64,000 nucleotides of DNA from Opisthorchis felineus. Lineage: Eukaryota > Platyhelminthes > Trematoda > Opisthorchiida > Opisthorchiidae. The notes below the pieces were generated by a model. The model searched no databases. It saw only the letters and a list, made by a program, of their open reading frames with translations, and had not been told where the DNA came from. Positions 39,060 to 51,514 of this stretch are shown in pieces (within the stretch, counting starts at the first letter, position 1; every line of letters begins with the position of its first letter). The stretch spans positions 807,608 to 871,607 of the forward strand of contig SJOL01003040.1 of NCBI GenBank assembly GCA_004794785.1. Direction: 5' to 3'. A program made the position numbers and the translations under genes.

Positions 39060-40215
39060 AGAATACTTCAATCAATAATCAACTTATAAGCTGCAAACCG
39101 GGTACAACAGGCACATTAGTTCCAGTTGCTACATTTTCGATCACCGGAAAGAGTGAGAGTTTGGTAGATACGCCCAAGCATTGCAGGCGATGGCATGTAC
39201 AGTTAGTTAGAGAACTGGGTGACTGCGCATTGAAGGCGATAGCTTTGATGCACAAGCGCCACTGACTGCGCGATTGGGTAATTTCTACCAGTGTCAATAA
39301 CCACTGGTGAGTTGAGTCCCGGGTTCCCTATCCAGGGAGGAGGTAGTTGTCGACCCGGCTAAGTTTACTTGTTAATGTTTTCATATTTCGTTGCCAGGTC
39401 ATACACTGTCCACCTCTCGGTCGCTTCCGCTCAGTACAGGACAGGGCGAGGTAAACGGTTTTGTTGCATGCAGAGTACATTTCCTAAGCAGCTTAAACTA
39501 GGAAGCGTGAGTAATTCATCTATCGCGGGAGTTTTTTTTTTCTTTTTAGGATTACCTCGAGTACCTCAACATTACCAATCCGATGTTCCCTCCAGACCCG
39601 CCCAATGCTTCGGGGACACCGATGGTCACACGCTGACGGATTTCGTATGTCCTATGCACATAGAGGCCACGTTTGTGATCCATAAAGCGTTATGGATCGC
39701 ACAGTAAGTGAAAAAATCGTTCAGCTGTAACATCCTTTCGGGGCCTAGCTACCACGCCACCCGAAGAAAGCACGAGGGCTGGGATACTGCCAAGTTGCCC
39801 AAGCCTAGACAGGGGAGGTCGAGAGGCAGAAGCCGGGTTCTAACCACGGACGTTCCAGTCAGTAAATTCGCGCCCTAACCACTGCGCCATCTCGCCCCAC
39901 TAAGCCACAGTGAGCCCTTGACAGACAAACTGACATCACGCCGGCGCCGTTGATATCGGCGAAAGCTGCTCTGGCCCTCACGATTTGAGGAGTAATCTCA
40001 TCTCCGGGCAGTTCACCGGAACTTGTACAACTACTCGGGTAAACAATTTTATCTATCTACCATGTCCATTGGCCCACCTGCGAGCATGAGGTTTGGGCTG
40101 CATCTAACCCAGTCTTGTGGCAACACCTTACACTTTGCAGGTGTGAAGCGCATGCTAACCGTGCGGCAGAATTATGTAGGTCGTTTAAAAGGTTTGCATC
40201 CGGACGAAAGTCGTT
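39060..40215 (-). pseudogene. RTE-like LINE 3' part, split by a SINE
   Basis: Minus-strand, 5'-truncated copy. Its 3' UTR and last codons are at 39060-39360 (compare 50420-50545: TTTCGATCACCGG and GGTACAACAGG). The C-terminal part is at 39361-39705, with ATTACCAATCCGATGTTCCC shared with 52049. After the SINE it continues at 39900-40215 (CTTGACAGACAAACTGACAT and the TTTGCAGGTGTGAAGCGCATG block). No intact frame remains. Confidence 0.75.
39708..39899 (-). mobile_element. tRNA-derived SINE nested in a LINE
   Basis: Antisense copy with the full body: GTTCAGCTGTAACATCC, CTAGCTACCACGCCACC, the B-box complement GGGTTCTAACC (one change from the consensus) and the head complement CTAACCACTGCGCCATCTCG. 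It interrupts the minus LINE at 39060-40215, within about 100 bp of the element position hit by the SINE at 16403. A CACAGT sequence occurs near both ends, but I cannot call a clean target-site duplication. Confidence 0.8.
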
Positions 40216-40590
40216 AAGTCCATTTTAGCAGAGCATTTGGACGCTTCTCAGTACGGCTCCAACGGATCTAATGTTTGAATCTCCTTCTGCTGTTTGGGAA
40301 TCCTTATCTCACACTTACCCTTACTCAGGGTTTGTAGGGATCAAGTAGTTTGTTAGACATTGATCTCAAGGAGTGCATATCGTCATCAGACCGCTGTCAT
40401 ATTGGACTCGAGAAAACGTAACAACGTTGTACATCGCTCACGAGGTGGGTAGTGCTGCTCAGTTTCAAAAGTTCTATTGTAGTAAAGTGGTTACGGTAAC
40501 TGAATTTTCGTTCAAAAAGGATGAGGAGGACAAGCGAATGACGGTCACACATTGGAGGCGATAGCTCGACTGGTCCATTGAAGCCCCCAA

Positions 40591-43500
40591 CCTAAAGCTG
40601 CCACCTTGACGTAGTGGTCGGGCTTGAGTGCTGCAAAGACCCCACGGGCTACAGTGGCTGGAGCTTTGTTCCACAAGGTGCAACCAAGCAAGGAAGGTAA
40701 AAGGAGAGCAGTCAGGCCAAAAGCAGCCAGACCCCGTAGTGCGAGTAATCCTGCTACGAGGCGGTCTGGGGATGAAGTCGTACTGTCCTCTGCGATATGA
40801 GTATGAAGGTGGTAAGGTGTTTCACCCAGGCGACCAGCATGTCCATATTCATGGAAGGAGCGATGCTGCCTTCCCCCGAGGAAGGACGGGTTAGGAAAGG
40901 TCCGCCCTAAATTCCGCACACTCCGATCGCCCAACGGTTGACCGTGACCGTCGGCGCATTATTCAATACGGTCGAAATACTTTTAAAACCAAAGAGTCCG
41001 GTGCTGCTCAAAAGGTACCTGCTGTGAGCAGACGCATCACGTGCGAGACAGTAAGGCCTTACTCCCTGCGCCCTCGGGTTAGGCCAACCCCCTGCAGCCG
41101 AGCAGATTAGACTATTGAGTCATCACCTCCGGGAATGGTTCCTAAAGAGAACCACACTGCCCGCTGCCTTACGGCTCAGACTTTTGAGCCAGAGGCTAGT
41201 AGGGCCTCCGAACAAAACCCTACATCTTCCCACTGCCTTGTGGAACAAAATTTTTAGTCAAAGGCTGGAGGTGGTGCACCTCAACCAAACACCCTTCCTC
41301 GGCCTGGGAAATCAGGAAGCAGCATTTGTCCGAGGTCCCTCCCCAATCCCTTCCCGCCACACAAACAAACCTTGCTGGGTCATTTGACTGTCAGTGATCT
41401 GACCGATGGGCCTTATGCACCCCGCGTACTATTACCAATAAACAAAATAACACCTAAATCCACGAGATCCTTTCCACGTAGGAGCTTTTAACGTCCGTTC
41501 TCTATGTCAAATTGGCCAACGGGTAGTGCTCGCTTTGACCTTATACTCCTTTGAATTTGATATATGCTGTGTTTTCAAAACAATCGTACAAGGCCCAGGC
41601 GTGTTTGCGTATCTCAGAACGCCAAGGACGAACTCAGCTCTTTCACATTTCTCCCTCCGTATGTCCGGTGATCCAGAAGCGATAAGTCGTGGAATATATG
41701 GTGTGCGAGTTACACTCAGCCCCAGAGCTGAACGCGCTTTGCTGGATTGGATCCCAGTGAACAGTCATCCTTGCGCCATACGGTTATCCACCTCAATCAA
41801 GCTTAATGCCTCTCAACATGAAAGGCGGTGCCTTTTTGTAGTTTCGCCATAGACCCTAACGGAGTGCAGTTCTGATGCTGAGGAGGATAATTTCTATCGA
41901 GAGTTATCCAGGCTCATTCGTCAGGCAAGAAGCACCGACATTGTGATCCTTGCGGGAGATATGAATGCTCGAACCATTCGTCTTAGTTCCTTGGGACCAC
42001 ATTTGGGCGGTCGACTCGGAGTCGATGCTCATCACAAACACAACGGAGAGCGACTCCTCTAGATGTGTGCTGATCACCAGCTGTTTCTGGCCAGTAAAAT
42101 CTTTCAGCATAAACATTTGCATCGCGTAACCTGGCGGCCACCAACTGCAAATCAGCCGTGGACCTAATTGTATTGCGTGCCCATCAGCCACCGGTGGAGA
42201 GCTACAATTCAAGACTGCCGTTCCTTCTGGTGCAAACAACTTGATGACAATCATGCCATGGTGCGTGCACGCCTGACAGTTCGTTTCCCCTCAAACCCCC
42301 ACAAGTCAGTATGAAGCATGCCAGCCCACCATCTTTGAAGAACTACGTGGGTGAACAATATCTAACTAAGATAGCGCAACAACGCTCCACAGTAAACCAA
42401 TACTGTACTGGTAGTGAGCACGTGGATGAAGCATGGCAAAATGTGAAAGGAGATACGCTTGTGGAGTTCAGTGCCGTATGTCCGACTTCTCTGACTCAAC
42501 CACAAGACCACTGGATGTCGTTGAGATCGCTATCCATGATTGATGGTAGGAAACCCCTACCAGCAGGCAGCGAGTACGACGGCACACACAATCACCTCAA
42601 ACGTCAAATAGTGAAGAGCCCAAGGAAAGGCCGAGAGCTCTGTTGGACATCGAAAGCTCGGGAGATCAATAGGGCTTTTGCCACTGGAAGCCACCATGCC
42701 CTATATCAACCGATACGATCGACTGGCCCTAGAAGCTCAAAGGTCAGTGAAGCGATAAGTGAAAAAACGGCTCATTAATTCACTCGCAAAAACGTCGACT
42801 GGGAAGATAGGCGGAACACTTCGAAAAACATTTTGGCAGGCCCCCTGCAACACAGCCCGTGGAGGTGGTGCATACGGCCGAATGGAATGTAAACCTTAAT
42901 CGCCTGCCGGCAGAATAAATAAAGTACGAAATATCTGTACTGAAACGTAAAATGCCAAAAGAGCCGGACACTCTGTATCTGTTCAAAGGCGGAGAAATCC
43001 TGATGAGCTATCTAACAAAGCTTATTGGTGCGATATGGAGTGAAGAGAAAGTGCCTGAAGAATGGATCACGTAAGCAGTTATCCCTATCTTCAAAAAAGG
43101 TACACGGACGCTACGTGAAAACCGCCGTGGCATCAGCCTAGTAGCTGTGGCATCGAAGGCGCTTTCTGGTCTTATTCTTCGAAGGTTGACCGAACGCAGG
43201 GAGAGACATTCGTGAAAACCAAGCTGGGTTCCGTCCTGCAAGGGGATGCATCAATCAAATTTTCACACTCCGACAGATTCTACAACAGCGACACTGCTTC
43301 TAGCAACCAACAATGTCTGCTCCTTGACCTGAAAGATGCCTTTAACTCCGTAGACCGACAGGCACTATGGTAATTTCTGTGAAGCAAAGGTGTCCCCCAT
43401 TAATTCTCCCTTAGGGCGCTCCACGCCAACTCCCGCGGCCGTGTGAAGGTCTACGGGAAGCTCTCGCCTGAGTTCACCACATCAAGTTGCGTCCTCTTTC

Positions 43501-44384
43501 ACCTTTCCTCCTCAACTTCGTCATTGATACGATCATGGAAGACTCACTATCAGCCTCTAATGTCTGTGGGGTCGAAGTGCTCCCGGGGCGTCCGCTCACA
43601 GACATCGAGTATGCAGACGACATAGCTCTTCTTGGATCTGACCCCGTGGTAATGCAACCAATATTAAATAGTCTAAATAATTCCGCCTCACGGTTTGGCA
43701 TGCGCTTTGCACCGGCAAGACTGGGTGGGCTCGGAATCTAACCTCATGCTTGCGGATGAACCGATTGAGGTAGCAGAGAAGTTTGTCTACCTTGACAGCT
43801 GTATCAGTTCCGGTGATCTCGCGAAAGATGATATTTCCATCCGGATTGGGAAGGCCAGAGCAACTTTTGTGAACCTGCGTCACCTGTGGCGTAGGCGTCA
43901 AGGGTCGAGTTTACGACGCTGCGGTGTGCTCCATATTACTATATGGATCAGCAACCTGGCCGCTGCGCGCCGAGGCGTCAAAAGACTTTCAGTATTTGAC
44001 CATCGATGTCTTCGGAGCATTGTCCGAGTCTGGTGGGAACATCGGATCAGTAATGCTGAATTTCGTCGAATAGTTTTCGGAAGAAACAACTTGCCCACGA
44101 TAAATGAACTGATCGCTCTCCACAGGTTACACTGGCTTGGCCACTTGCTCCTTATGCCAGTAGACCGACTTCCTCGTAGGGTTCTTTTCGCACAACCACG
44201 TGAAGGGTGGAAACGAGCCAGGGAAGGTCAAACAATGACTTGGCAGCGAAGTATAAAAGCCGTTATCAGCAAACTCAGCTGCGCTGGTCATTGCCACTTT
44301 CCTGGATGGGTACCCCGAGACGGGCCACATCAATGGTTAGAGACACTGACAGATATGGCCCAGTCGTGCCCTCAATGGCGCTCG
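40591..44384 (+). pseudogene. RTE-like LINE, near full length, 3' end missing
   Basis: Plus-strand copy. The leader is at 40591-41475. An APE-type endonuclease starts at about 41476 with GAFNVRSLCQIGQ and contains LAGDMNART (about 41950); it is broken by a TAG at 42060-42062. A linker at 42311-42778 contains YLTKIAQQRSTVNQYCTGSE. The reverse transcriptase lies at about 43100-43900, with LLDLKDAFNSVDRQALW and an intact IEYADDIALLGSD box (near 43610-43644); the motif before it (SGVRQGCPLSPF in relatives) has lost part of its sequence. The C-terminal open frame is at 43695-44384. The copy stops abruptly at 44384, just before the codons that end other copies. From 43437 on it is identical to the inverted copy at 51720-52667. 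Confidence 0.9.
43437..44384 (+). repeat. Left arm of 948-bp perfect inverted repeat
   Basis: This segment is the exact reverse complement of 51720-52667. Every paired position sums to 96104, with no indel; the translations of several overlapping frames on both strands are identical between the arms. Identity stops sharply at both ends: the bases before 43437 are related but clearly diverged LINE sequence, and the bases after 44384 are unrelated to the other arm's flank. The arms are separated by 7335 bp. Confidence 0.95.
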
Positions 44385-45640
44385 ATCACACTGCCGCAGT
44401 ATAAACTCTGTCACTGACAGACAAACTGACGCCACGTCGATGCCGTAGTTGTCGGGGCTTGGCCAAAGCTGCCCTGGCCTTCCCGATTCGAGAAGTAGTC
44501 TCATCTCCAGCCAGTCTACAGGAGCTTATACAGCTGCCTAGGTAAACAAATCTATCTACCACGTCGATTGGTTCGTCTGCAATCATGAGGTTGGTGTTTC
44601 ATCTTACAGCACTTTACACTTTGCAAGTGTGAAGTGCATGCCAAACCGTTCGGCAGAATTATTTAAGTTATGTAAAATAGTTCGCATTTTTGAAGGATCT
44701 GAACCAAGGAGAGCAATATCGTCCGCATACTCAATGTCTGTGGGCGAACTTCCCGGGAGCATTTCGACACCCGAGGTTTTCGATACAGGTACAGGAACTT
44801 TAAGCAGCACATGAATAACAAAGTTGAATAGGAAAGGCGGGAGATGGCAGCCTCGTCTTACACCACTGGACGTGGTGAACTCAGGCGAAAGCTTGCTGTA
44901 TACTCGTACTCGTTCACGGGAGTTCGCATACAGTGCCCCCATAAGAGAAATTTTGATGGGATACCCTTAATCGCCAGACACATACGAAGTTTCTGACTAT
45001 CTAGAGTCAGGAGCAGCTTTCAGATACACAAAAATGACCGACGCTGAACGTTTGAAAGAGTGGAGCTTTTCAAGAATTTGTCTCAAGGTGAACATATGGT
45101 CGATGTATCCTCGGCCTGGGCGAAACCCAGGTTGATTCCAACGAACCTGTCTCACCTAGTAATCGAACAACCTGCGCAAAATGTTGCCAGAGGGCACCTT
45201 GAATGTCACGGCTACCAGGCTGATGCCGCAGTCATTTTCGGATGACGTTCTTGTGCCCTTTTTGAAAACCGGGATTACGGTCGAGGAGCTTCATTCAAGT
45301 GGTATTCTGCTTTCGTTCCAAAGCTTCTGCAATATGGTCGTCAGACTGTCTACCAGGACGTCACCACCTTTAAAGAATGCAGGGTGCACATCATCCGGGC
45401 CAGGTGCCTTGTCGCGATGGAGGATTGATATCTCAAGCTAAATTTCTGTTGCTGGTGGCGGGCTGGTGTTGATGTTCCATTCGGGCCCATTGGGTTCTTT
45501 CAGCGGTTGTGTTGAAGGAGACCAGCTGAACTATTTTTTTAAGTGCTGAGCCCATCGCTCAAGACGATGACTGAGGAAGTGAATTGTCGCTCCGTCTTTT
45601 TTTCGTATATTGTTTCAACACTTGGGAGATCAAAAAGCTA
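44385..45640 (-). pseudogene. RTE-like LINE reverse transcriptase part, truncated
   Basis: Minus-strand copy that meets the plus copy tail to tail at 44384/44385. In element order it has: linker and N-terminal RT (45640-45000); ALYANSRERVRVYSKLSPEF and TTSSGVRRGCHLPPFLFNFV (44930-44800); an intact IEYADDIALLGSD box; and IADEPIDVVDRFVYLGSCIS (44583 down). It ends inside the next motif (SLSVSDRVYTAAV), so its C-terminal third is missing. The cut coincides exactly with the end of the inverted-repeat arm. It is a diverged subfamily relative to the copy at 40591. Confidence 0.85.
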
Positions 45641-48067
45641 TACCAGTCAGGGACTGGTCACACACATTTATCGGACATAGTATTGTGTGTAAGGAGAAGC
45701 CTTGTTTATGGTATTTTGGTAAGACATACCGGTGGGAAACTTGCGTAGCTGTTGGTTTCATGCTGCCCAACCGTGCGGCTGTAGTGTACTTCTGATTTTT
45801 AATCGTTTGGAGCAGTTTGCTCTCCATGTTTTGATTTGTACCGTCGCTTATTGGTCACTCATAATGCGTAACGTATCCCAGTATGATAGAATACAACGCA
45901 CCTTTCCTGCATAGTTTATTACGATAATGCAGGCGTCCTGGAAGTGCCCTCGAAATAACTTGACCGCTTACAAGTATAGTAATATGGATGTTGCTACTTC
46001 CCTCGTTAGATCCTAGCATAAGCGAATGTAAGTCGTCTGACAAAGTGAAGTCGCATAATCAATTCGACAGTTTTCACTAGCAAACTCAAGGCGATTGATC
46101 CAAAAATACTCAGAATTTGTGTGATATTACCAACCACTTAATTTAAGATTATTGAACGCGAATTGTACAAATTCTGAGCAGTAGAAAGCTCCTAGATCAT
46201 TTACGTTCGAAATTCACAGACGTCCGGTACCAGGTCCACTCTACCTGACAACTCTGTTTTGAATCGTCATGAGAATCGATTTAAAGCTTCAGGGTCATTT
46301 ACTTAGTTGATTTGAATCGCATGTTTGAAGAAAACTTTAGCTGCTATACCACTGGTTTTTGGTTTACATATATTTATCACCTTTATCTCGATCATGCTTA
46401 TCTGTCACACATATGTCCGGGCCGGATGATGAGATATTGAAATGACTGACTCCGGTCAGCCTGTGGTGTTCTAAACGAGACAGAGAGTTATCCAGACCAT
46501 AAAACAGAGTCATTTTGTGCCCAATTTTGTCGCTAGCTATGGGTAAAAGCAATCCGGGACATAAGTGGAGCCGACTAATCCTTTCCCATGAGGAAGTCTC
46601 AATAATGTAAAGTGCCCAGTCACAACTGAACACTTTCGTACTCTCCTCCCAATCTTCAGACTTCTCACGCAATAACCAGAGTTCCTGTAAAAACTGCCAC
46701 AGGTTATACGTGTCATGTGTACTGAGCTGAGCTAACCAAGAAACAAAGCTGTGATCGATCACAATGCAGCTTCTTTAATAGCTAAATAGTTGATCCACTC
46801 CAATCATATGACTGACATCAGCTCCCTTCTTTAACTAATCATGACAATCTGACGGCCATGTTCCAGAAAAGAGTATACATCGAAACAATCAACATGACGT
46901 ATGTGCTGGCGAACAACGTCGAGCAACATGATGCCAAATGTCAGCTGACACAAGTTATAGGTGTGCTCATCCAAGCTACACTCTATTGGATAGTGTGACC
47001 TAGGCGGCGTTACATATAATCAAATTGATATATTTTGAAAATACGGGTGATACATGCCACAAGCCAAGCTTACGTAACTGCTGCACCTATTCTGGTTCAT
47101 ATTAAGCTCCTATACTGGAATTTTGCAACCCGAATAGCGCCACGAGGGGTTAGATCCCATTAGGAAGCTGCTAAACAAACAAGCGAAGGTAACCATGCGC
47201 TTCATGAGCACAACTAAACTCAGCCAGTGCTAACATTGGTTGTAGGGCATGGTTATTAATAAAACACATACGGAAAACTAGAAATAAAAAATCACATGCA
47301 GTGGTAGCACCAGACGCACAGTTCAACTGACAAACAGTAAACGAATCTCCACCGATGGAATGCAGGATGCTTGAAACTGGACAAAAGCGAACGACGAGTG
47401 TTCACTCGTTATGGAGAAATAACCAAATCTGAACAACCCGTACTCCGAATTAAGGGAATGACGGCAAATGTGGAGCGGCAGAGACTGTGATAGAAGGAAC
47501 GTCCGTCCATTTGCAAGATAGGCTGTCAAACGGAGGTTGAAAGCATTACACTTATTATCGGTAAATAACCCCGACGGCCATGTATCGAATCTGATAGCCC
47601 GGGAAATTATATGCTAGGGCTGTCCCAAGTGCAGTTGTTCTGCTTACCAAGAATGGACTTCACGGAAAATACGGTAAACGATATAATAACTGCGAGCAAC
47701 CGGTTCGAGAAACTTTCGTAAATATCACGGTTGAATTCAAGAAGTCTGTGTACAAGTCAAAGCGTAAGCCTGTCTGCAAAAGCACTATAGCCCACAACAC
47801 ATACTATTCACAACTGGTCAAAATAGGAGAGCAATCTTCATAGTCCGTACGCAGAATGCGAACTGCGCTATTTTTCTCGAAGCCTGTTCACGGTACATTA
47901 GACAGCAACCGATTCACAGTCACCTGTGCATCCCGCACAGTATGATTTACCTGATGCTATGCGAACAAGGGAGGCGCGTAAACAGGTTGAGTACAACCAA
48001 TAGAAGGAAAAAAGATAACCGTGAAATTTCGGAAGGACAATGTCTGCCAGTTCATTAGTAGTCAACG
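45641..48067. other. Intron segment with nothing recognised
   Basis: 2.4 kb between LINE copies. I see no coding or repeat signature on either strand. An open frame at 46364-46762 (minus) has no recognisable motif and no splice-compatible place in the OSBP protein. Confidence 0.4.
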
Positions 48068-48082
48068 TTGACTATCTTATCT
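48068..48082 (+). repeat. Target-site duplication, left copy
   Basis: TTGACTATCTTATCT, identical to 50554-50568. The first six bases also resemble the LINE tail (ATTGACTGAATGATTGACT), so the true duplication could be shorter, down to about 11 bp. Confidence 0.75.
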
Positions 48083-50553
48083 TGTATCCCTACCTAAAGC
48101 TGTCGCCTTGTCGTGGTGGTCGAACTTCTGTGCTACAATAATCCTGCAGCTACACTGCTTGGAACTCATTTCCCTAAGATTCAGCCATGCCAGGAAAGTC
48201 AATGGGGAGCAGCCCAACGAAGAAAAGCGAGTCCCCATACTGCAAGTAATCGTATTACGAGGCAGTCTGGAGGTAAAGTTGTACTGTCCTCCATGATAGG
48301 AGTGTGAAGGCAGTAAGACGTTTCCCCAGGCGACCAGCATGTCCATATTCATGGAAGGAGCGATGCTGCCTTCCCCCGAGGAAGGACGGGTTAGAAAAGG
48401 TCGGCTCTAAAATCCGCACACTCCTATCGCCCAACGGTTGACCGTGACTGTCGGCGCATTATTCAATACGGTCGAAATACTTTTAAAACCAAAGAAATCG
48501 GTGTTGCTCAAAAGGCACCTGCTGTGCGCAGCTGCATTAGAAAAGAGACAGTAATGCACGCCTGCACCCTCAAGCCAGGCCGGCCCTCTGCAGCCGAGCG
48601 GGTAAGACTATTGAGTCATTGGCTCAGGGAAGAGTCCCCCAAGAAAACTCTAACAACCGCTGTCTCGCGAGCCAGACTTTCGAATTAGAAGCTAGGAGCA
48701 GGGTCCCGGAACAAAGCCCTACATCCTCCCACAGACTTGTGGGTCAGATTTTTGAGTCAAAGGTTCAAGACGGAGTAGCTTCAACCAAACCCCCTTCATC
48801 GGCAACCGGAAAGTATCGTTTGCCCTTGCAGCTCTTCGCTCACCGGCCTTCTCCCACACTCTACCCATCGAGCAATGCAGTGCGATCAATCCATCTCCCA
48901 ATCCCCTAACCGCTATTGCGCGTATAAACCTTCGCCCAGAAAAATGAACCAGAATAATAACCCAACCTCAAAAGATCTGATCCACGTTGCAGCCTTTAAT
49001 GTCCGCACTCTATGTCTAATTCGGCAACAGGTATCCCTTGCTGAAACCTTGCTTTCCCCATCTTTCAATGTACGTTGTGTCTCCGAGATGCGCATACAAG
49101 ACCCCACTTCGGTTGTGCACCTCAAACTGCTTCGGACGAGCTAAGATGTTCCACATTTCACTCGTCGGGTACCCGGTGATCCTGACGCAATGGCTCGTGG
49201 TATCTACGGTGTGGTAGTTGCACTAAGCCCCAAGGCTGAAAGTGGCCTACTAGACTGGATCCCAGTAAACAGTCGTTTTTGCGCTGTGCGGTTGTCCGGC
49301 TCAATTAAGATAAATCCAGATCGATGCGGCAAACGGTGTTTGTCGTAGCGGCATGCGCTCCAACAGACTACAGTTCTGAGACTCAGAAGGACGAGTTTTA
49401 CCAAGATCTATGGCAACTGCTCCGGTCAGCAATAAGGACGGATATTGCAATCCTGGCGGGTGATATGAATGCCCAAGTTGAACGAATAAGCCCGGAAGAA
49501 GCACAGTTAAGTGGCAGATTTGGAGTCGATCCTGACCGTACCGATAATGAGGAGCGACTTCTTCAGTTATGTGCAGACAAACGTCTGTTCCTGGCCAGTA
49601 AGAACACAAACGCTCGCATTGGGTTATTTGGAGGCTACCTACCACAAAACAGTCGTAGACTCAATTGGACCATGTGGCTATCAGATAACAATGGAGAGCC
49701 TCAGTTAAAGACTGTCCTTCCTTCTGGGGTACCCAACTTGACTCTGATCATGCCATCGTGCGAGCCCGATTAGCACTTCGCTTTTCGTCAGCATTAAGCA
49801 TGCCAAAGGAGAGCAGTTCCGTTCATCACCTTCGACAAGCTTCAGTAGCTCAAGATTATCGAGCTGATCTGGCTAGAAAGCTACTGAAAACGCAGTCATG
49901 CAGATGACGAAGATTGCTTGGAGGTTGAATGGAGGCGAGTTAAAGAAGCTATGCTCTCGGCTTTCAGAACTGTTTGTCCAGCCCATCTGAATCGACTAAA
50001 GGAAACTGGGTATTGTCGAGATCCGCAAATCTTATTCCTGCCAGAAAGGCCATACCAGCAACTAGTGTCTGTGATGGCGCACGCAGATCCCTCAAACACC
50101 GAACAATCAGGAGCTTGAAGAATGACAGAGAATGCTGGTGGATTCCGAAAGCCCAGGAGATGGAGAAGGCTTTCGCTGCAGGCAACCACAGCGTCTTGTT
50201 TCAACCAAGAGGTGGATAATGTATGACCTGGCAACAAAGTATGGAAACACTAACCAGTACACTTAGTCGGGTCGGCAACTGTCGCTTCCCTGGATGGGGG
50301 CCCCGGGACTGAACTCACCAACGGTTAGTGACACTGGCAGAAATGGCCAAATCACGCAGTCAGTGACCCTCGTGCATCAAAGCTACCGCCTTCAATGTGT
50401 AGCAACCCAATTCCTGAACTAACTTAACACGCCATCGCCTCCAAGCCTTGGCCGTATCTCGGTAACCTCCCACTTTCCGGTGATCGAAACTGTAGCAGCT
50501 GGAACCAATGTACCTACGGTACACGGTTTATAGCTGATAAATTGACTGAATGA
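48083..50553 (+). mobile_element. Internally deleted RTE-like LINE with 15-bp target-site duplication
   Basis: Plus-strand copy with a full leader (from TACCTAAAGCTGTCGCCTTG). The endonuclease is at about 48990-49770, with AAFNVRTLCLIRQQ, LAGDMNAQVERISPEEAQL and RTDNEERLLQLCADKRLFLA. A linker follows (49800-50215). At about 50216 the sequence jumps directly to the C-terminal MTWQQSM and PGWGPRD segment, and ends AFNV-stop at about 50400 with a 3' UTR. About 1.4-1.5 kb covering the reverse transcriptase is absent. TTGACTATCTTATCT occurs at 48068-48082 and 50554-50568, flanking the copy. The deleted form may therefore have been inserted as such, or deleted later. Confidence 0.85.
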
Positions 50554-50568
50554 TTGACTATCTTATCT
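50554..50568 (+). repeat. Target-site duplication, right copy
   Basis: Second copy of TTGACTATCTTATCT, directly after the short-repeat tail of the LINE. Confidence 0.75.
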
Positions 50569-51155
50569 ATCCTACTTTCATAAAGGAATGCACAGACAGC
50601 TTCGTCATGATCGGTGGCACCAACAGCTGAATTGGTGATAATATGATCAGGTCCTACAATCAGGGGAAATTCACCATAGAAGCCCCAAAGTGGAGTGGAA
50701 AAAGCTAACAGGGGAGATAACTGGTGCTAGCACTCTGGGATACCAACACATCCAGACAGTCGTTCAGACAATCTGGATTAAAACTGACAACACGAACATT
50801 ACCGACCACGGTTAACGGTGACAAGTTGCTGCATCGCCAGACAAGCGCAGAGAGGGATATGGGGACCCCATTAGAGAACGTTGACCACTTCACCTTCTGG
50901 TAATCTCCTTTAAGCTTCTTCGATCAGGTTACATGTGCCTTCGGCTGACTAGGTCATTCTGAGTATCACTCGTCCTGGTAAACGATAATTCGGCATATGT
51001 GCCGCGTGCCCAAGCTATCGAGTGCTGTCTTAGACTGAATTACTTGATGCGCAAGCAAACAAAATTTCTTGACAGTTACGCACAACATCCGTGATTTTGA
51101 AGCAGCGATAACTAATGACGTTTCACGTCCTCCATCCATAAAAGTAATGTGCCAC

Positions 51156-51156
51156 A

Positions 51157-51200
<44 letters not shown>

Positions 51201-51218
51201 TAACAATAATAATAATAT
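51156..51218. repeat. (AAT)n microsatellite, tail of a SINE
   Basis: About 20 AAT units with two AAC interruptions. It abuts the 3' end of the antisense SINE at 51219 and corresponds to that element's expanded ATT tail. Confidence 0.95.
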
Positions 51219-51410
51219 AGTGACAGTAATCGTTGAGCTGTAAAACTGCTTCAGTGCCTAGTTGGCATTTCACCCGAAGGAAACACGACGGCTAAGCTAG
51301 TGCCAGGTTGCCCAAGCCTAGGCAAGAGCAGTCGAGTTGTTGATGTTGAGTTCGAACCACGGGCCTTCTGGCCAGTATGTTCGCGCCTTAACCACTGAGC
51401 ACTCCCCCAA
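51219..51410 (-). mobile_element. tRNA-derived SINE
   Basis: Antisense copy: CGTTGAGCTGTAAAACTGCT, GTGCCTAGTTGGCATTTCACC, the B-box complement GAGTTCGAACCACGGG and the head complement TTAACCACTGAGCAC. The tail is the (AAT)n run to its left. Confidence 0.8.
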
Positions 51411-51479
51411 GAGCGTAACAAAAAGGATCATATGGTAGCCTGGAACGCGCGACCGTTGAAACCCCACGGTGTACCTTGT

Positions 51480-51514
<35 letters not shown>

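Noticed and set aside
43898..44333. Several open frames on the strand opposite to the LINE at 43437-44384, repeated at 51771-52206
   Set aside because: They are antisense shadows of the LINE frame. Their repetition reflects the inverted repeat.
45641..48067. Possible extra OSBP exon or nested gene (for example the frame at 46364-46762)
   Set aside because: Exons B and C already join in phase with continuous family-like order, and this frame has no motif or good splice sites supporting it.
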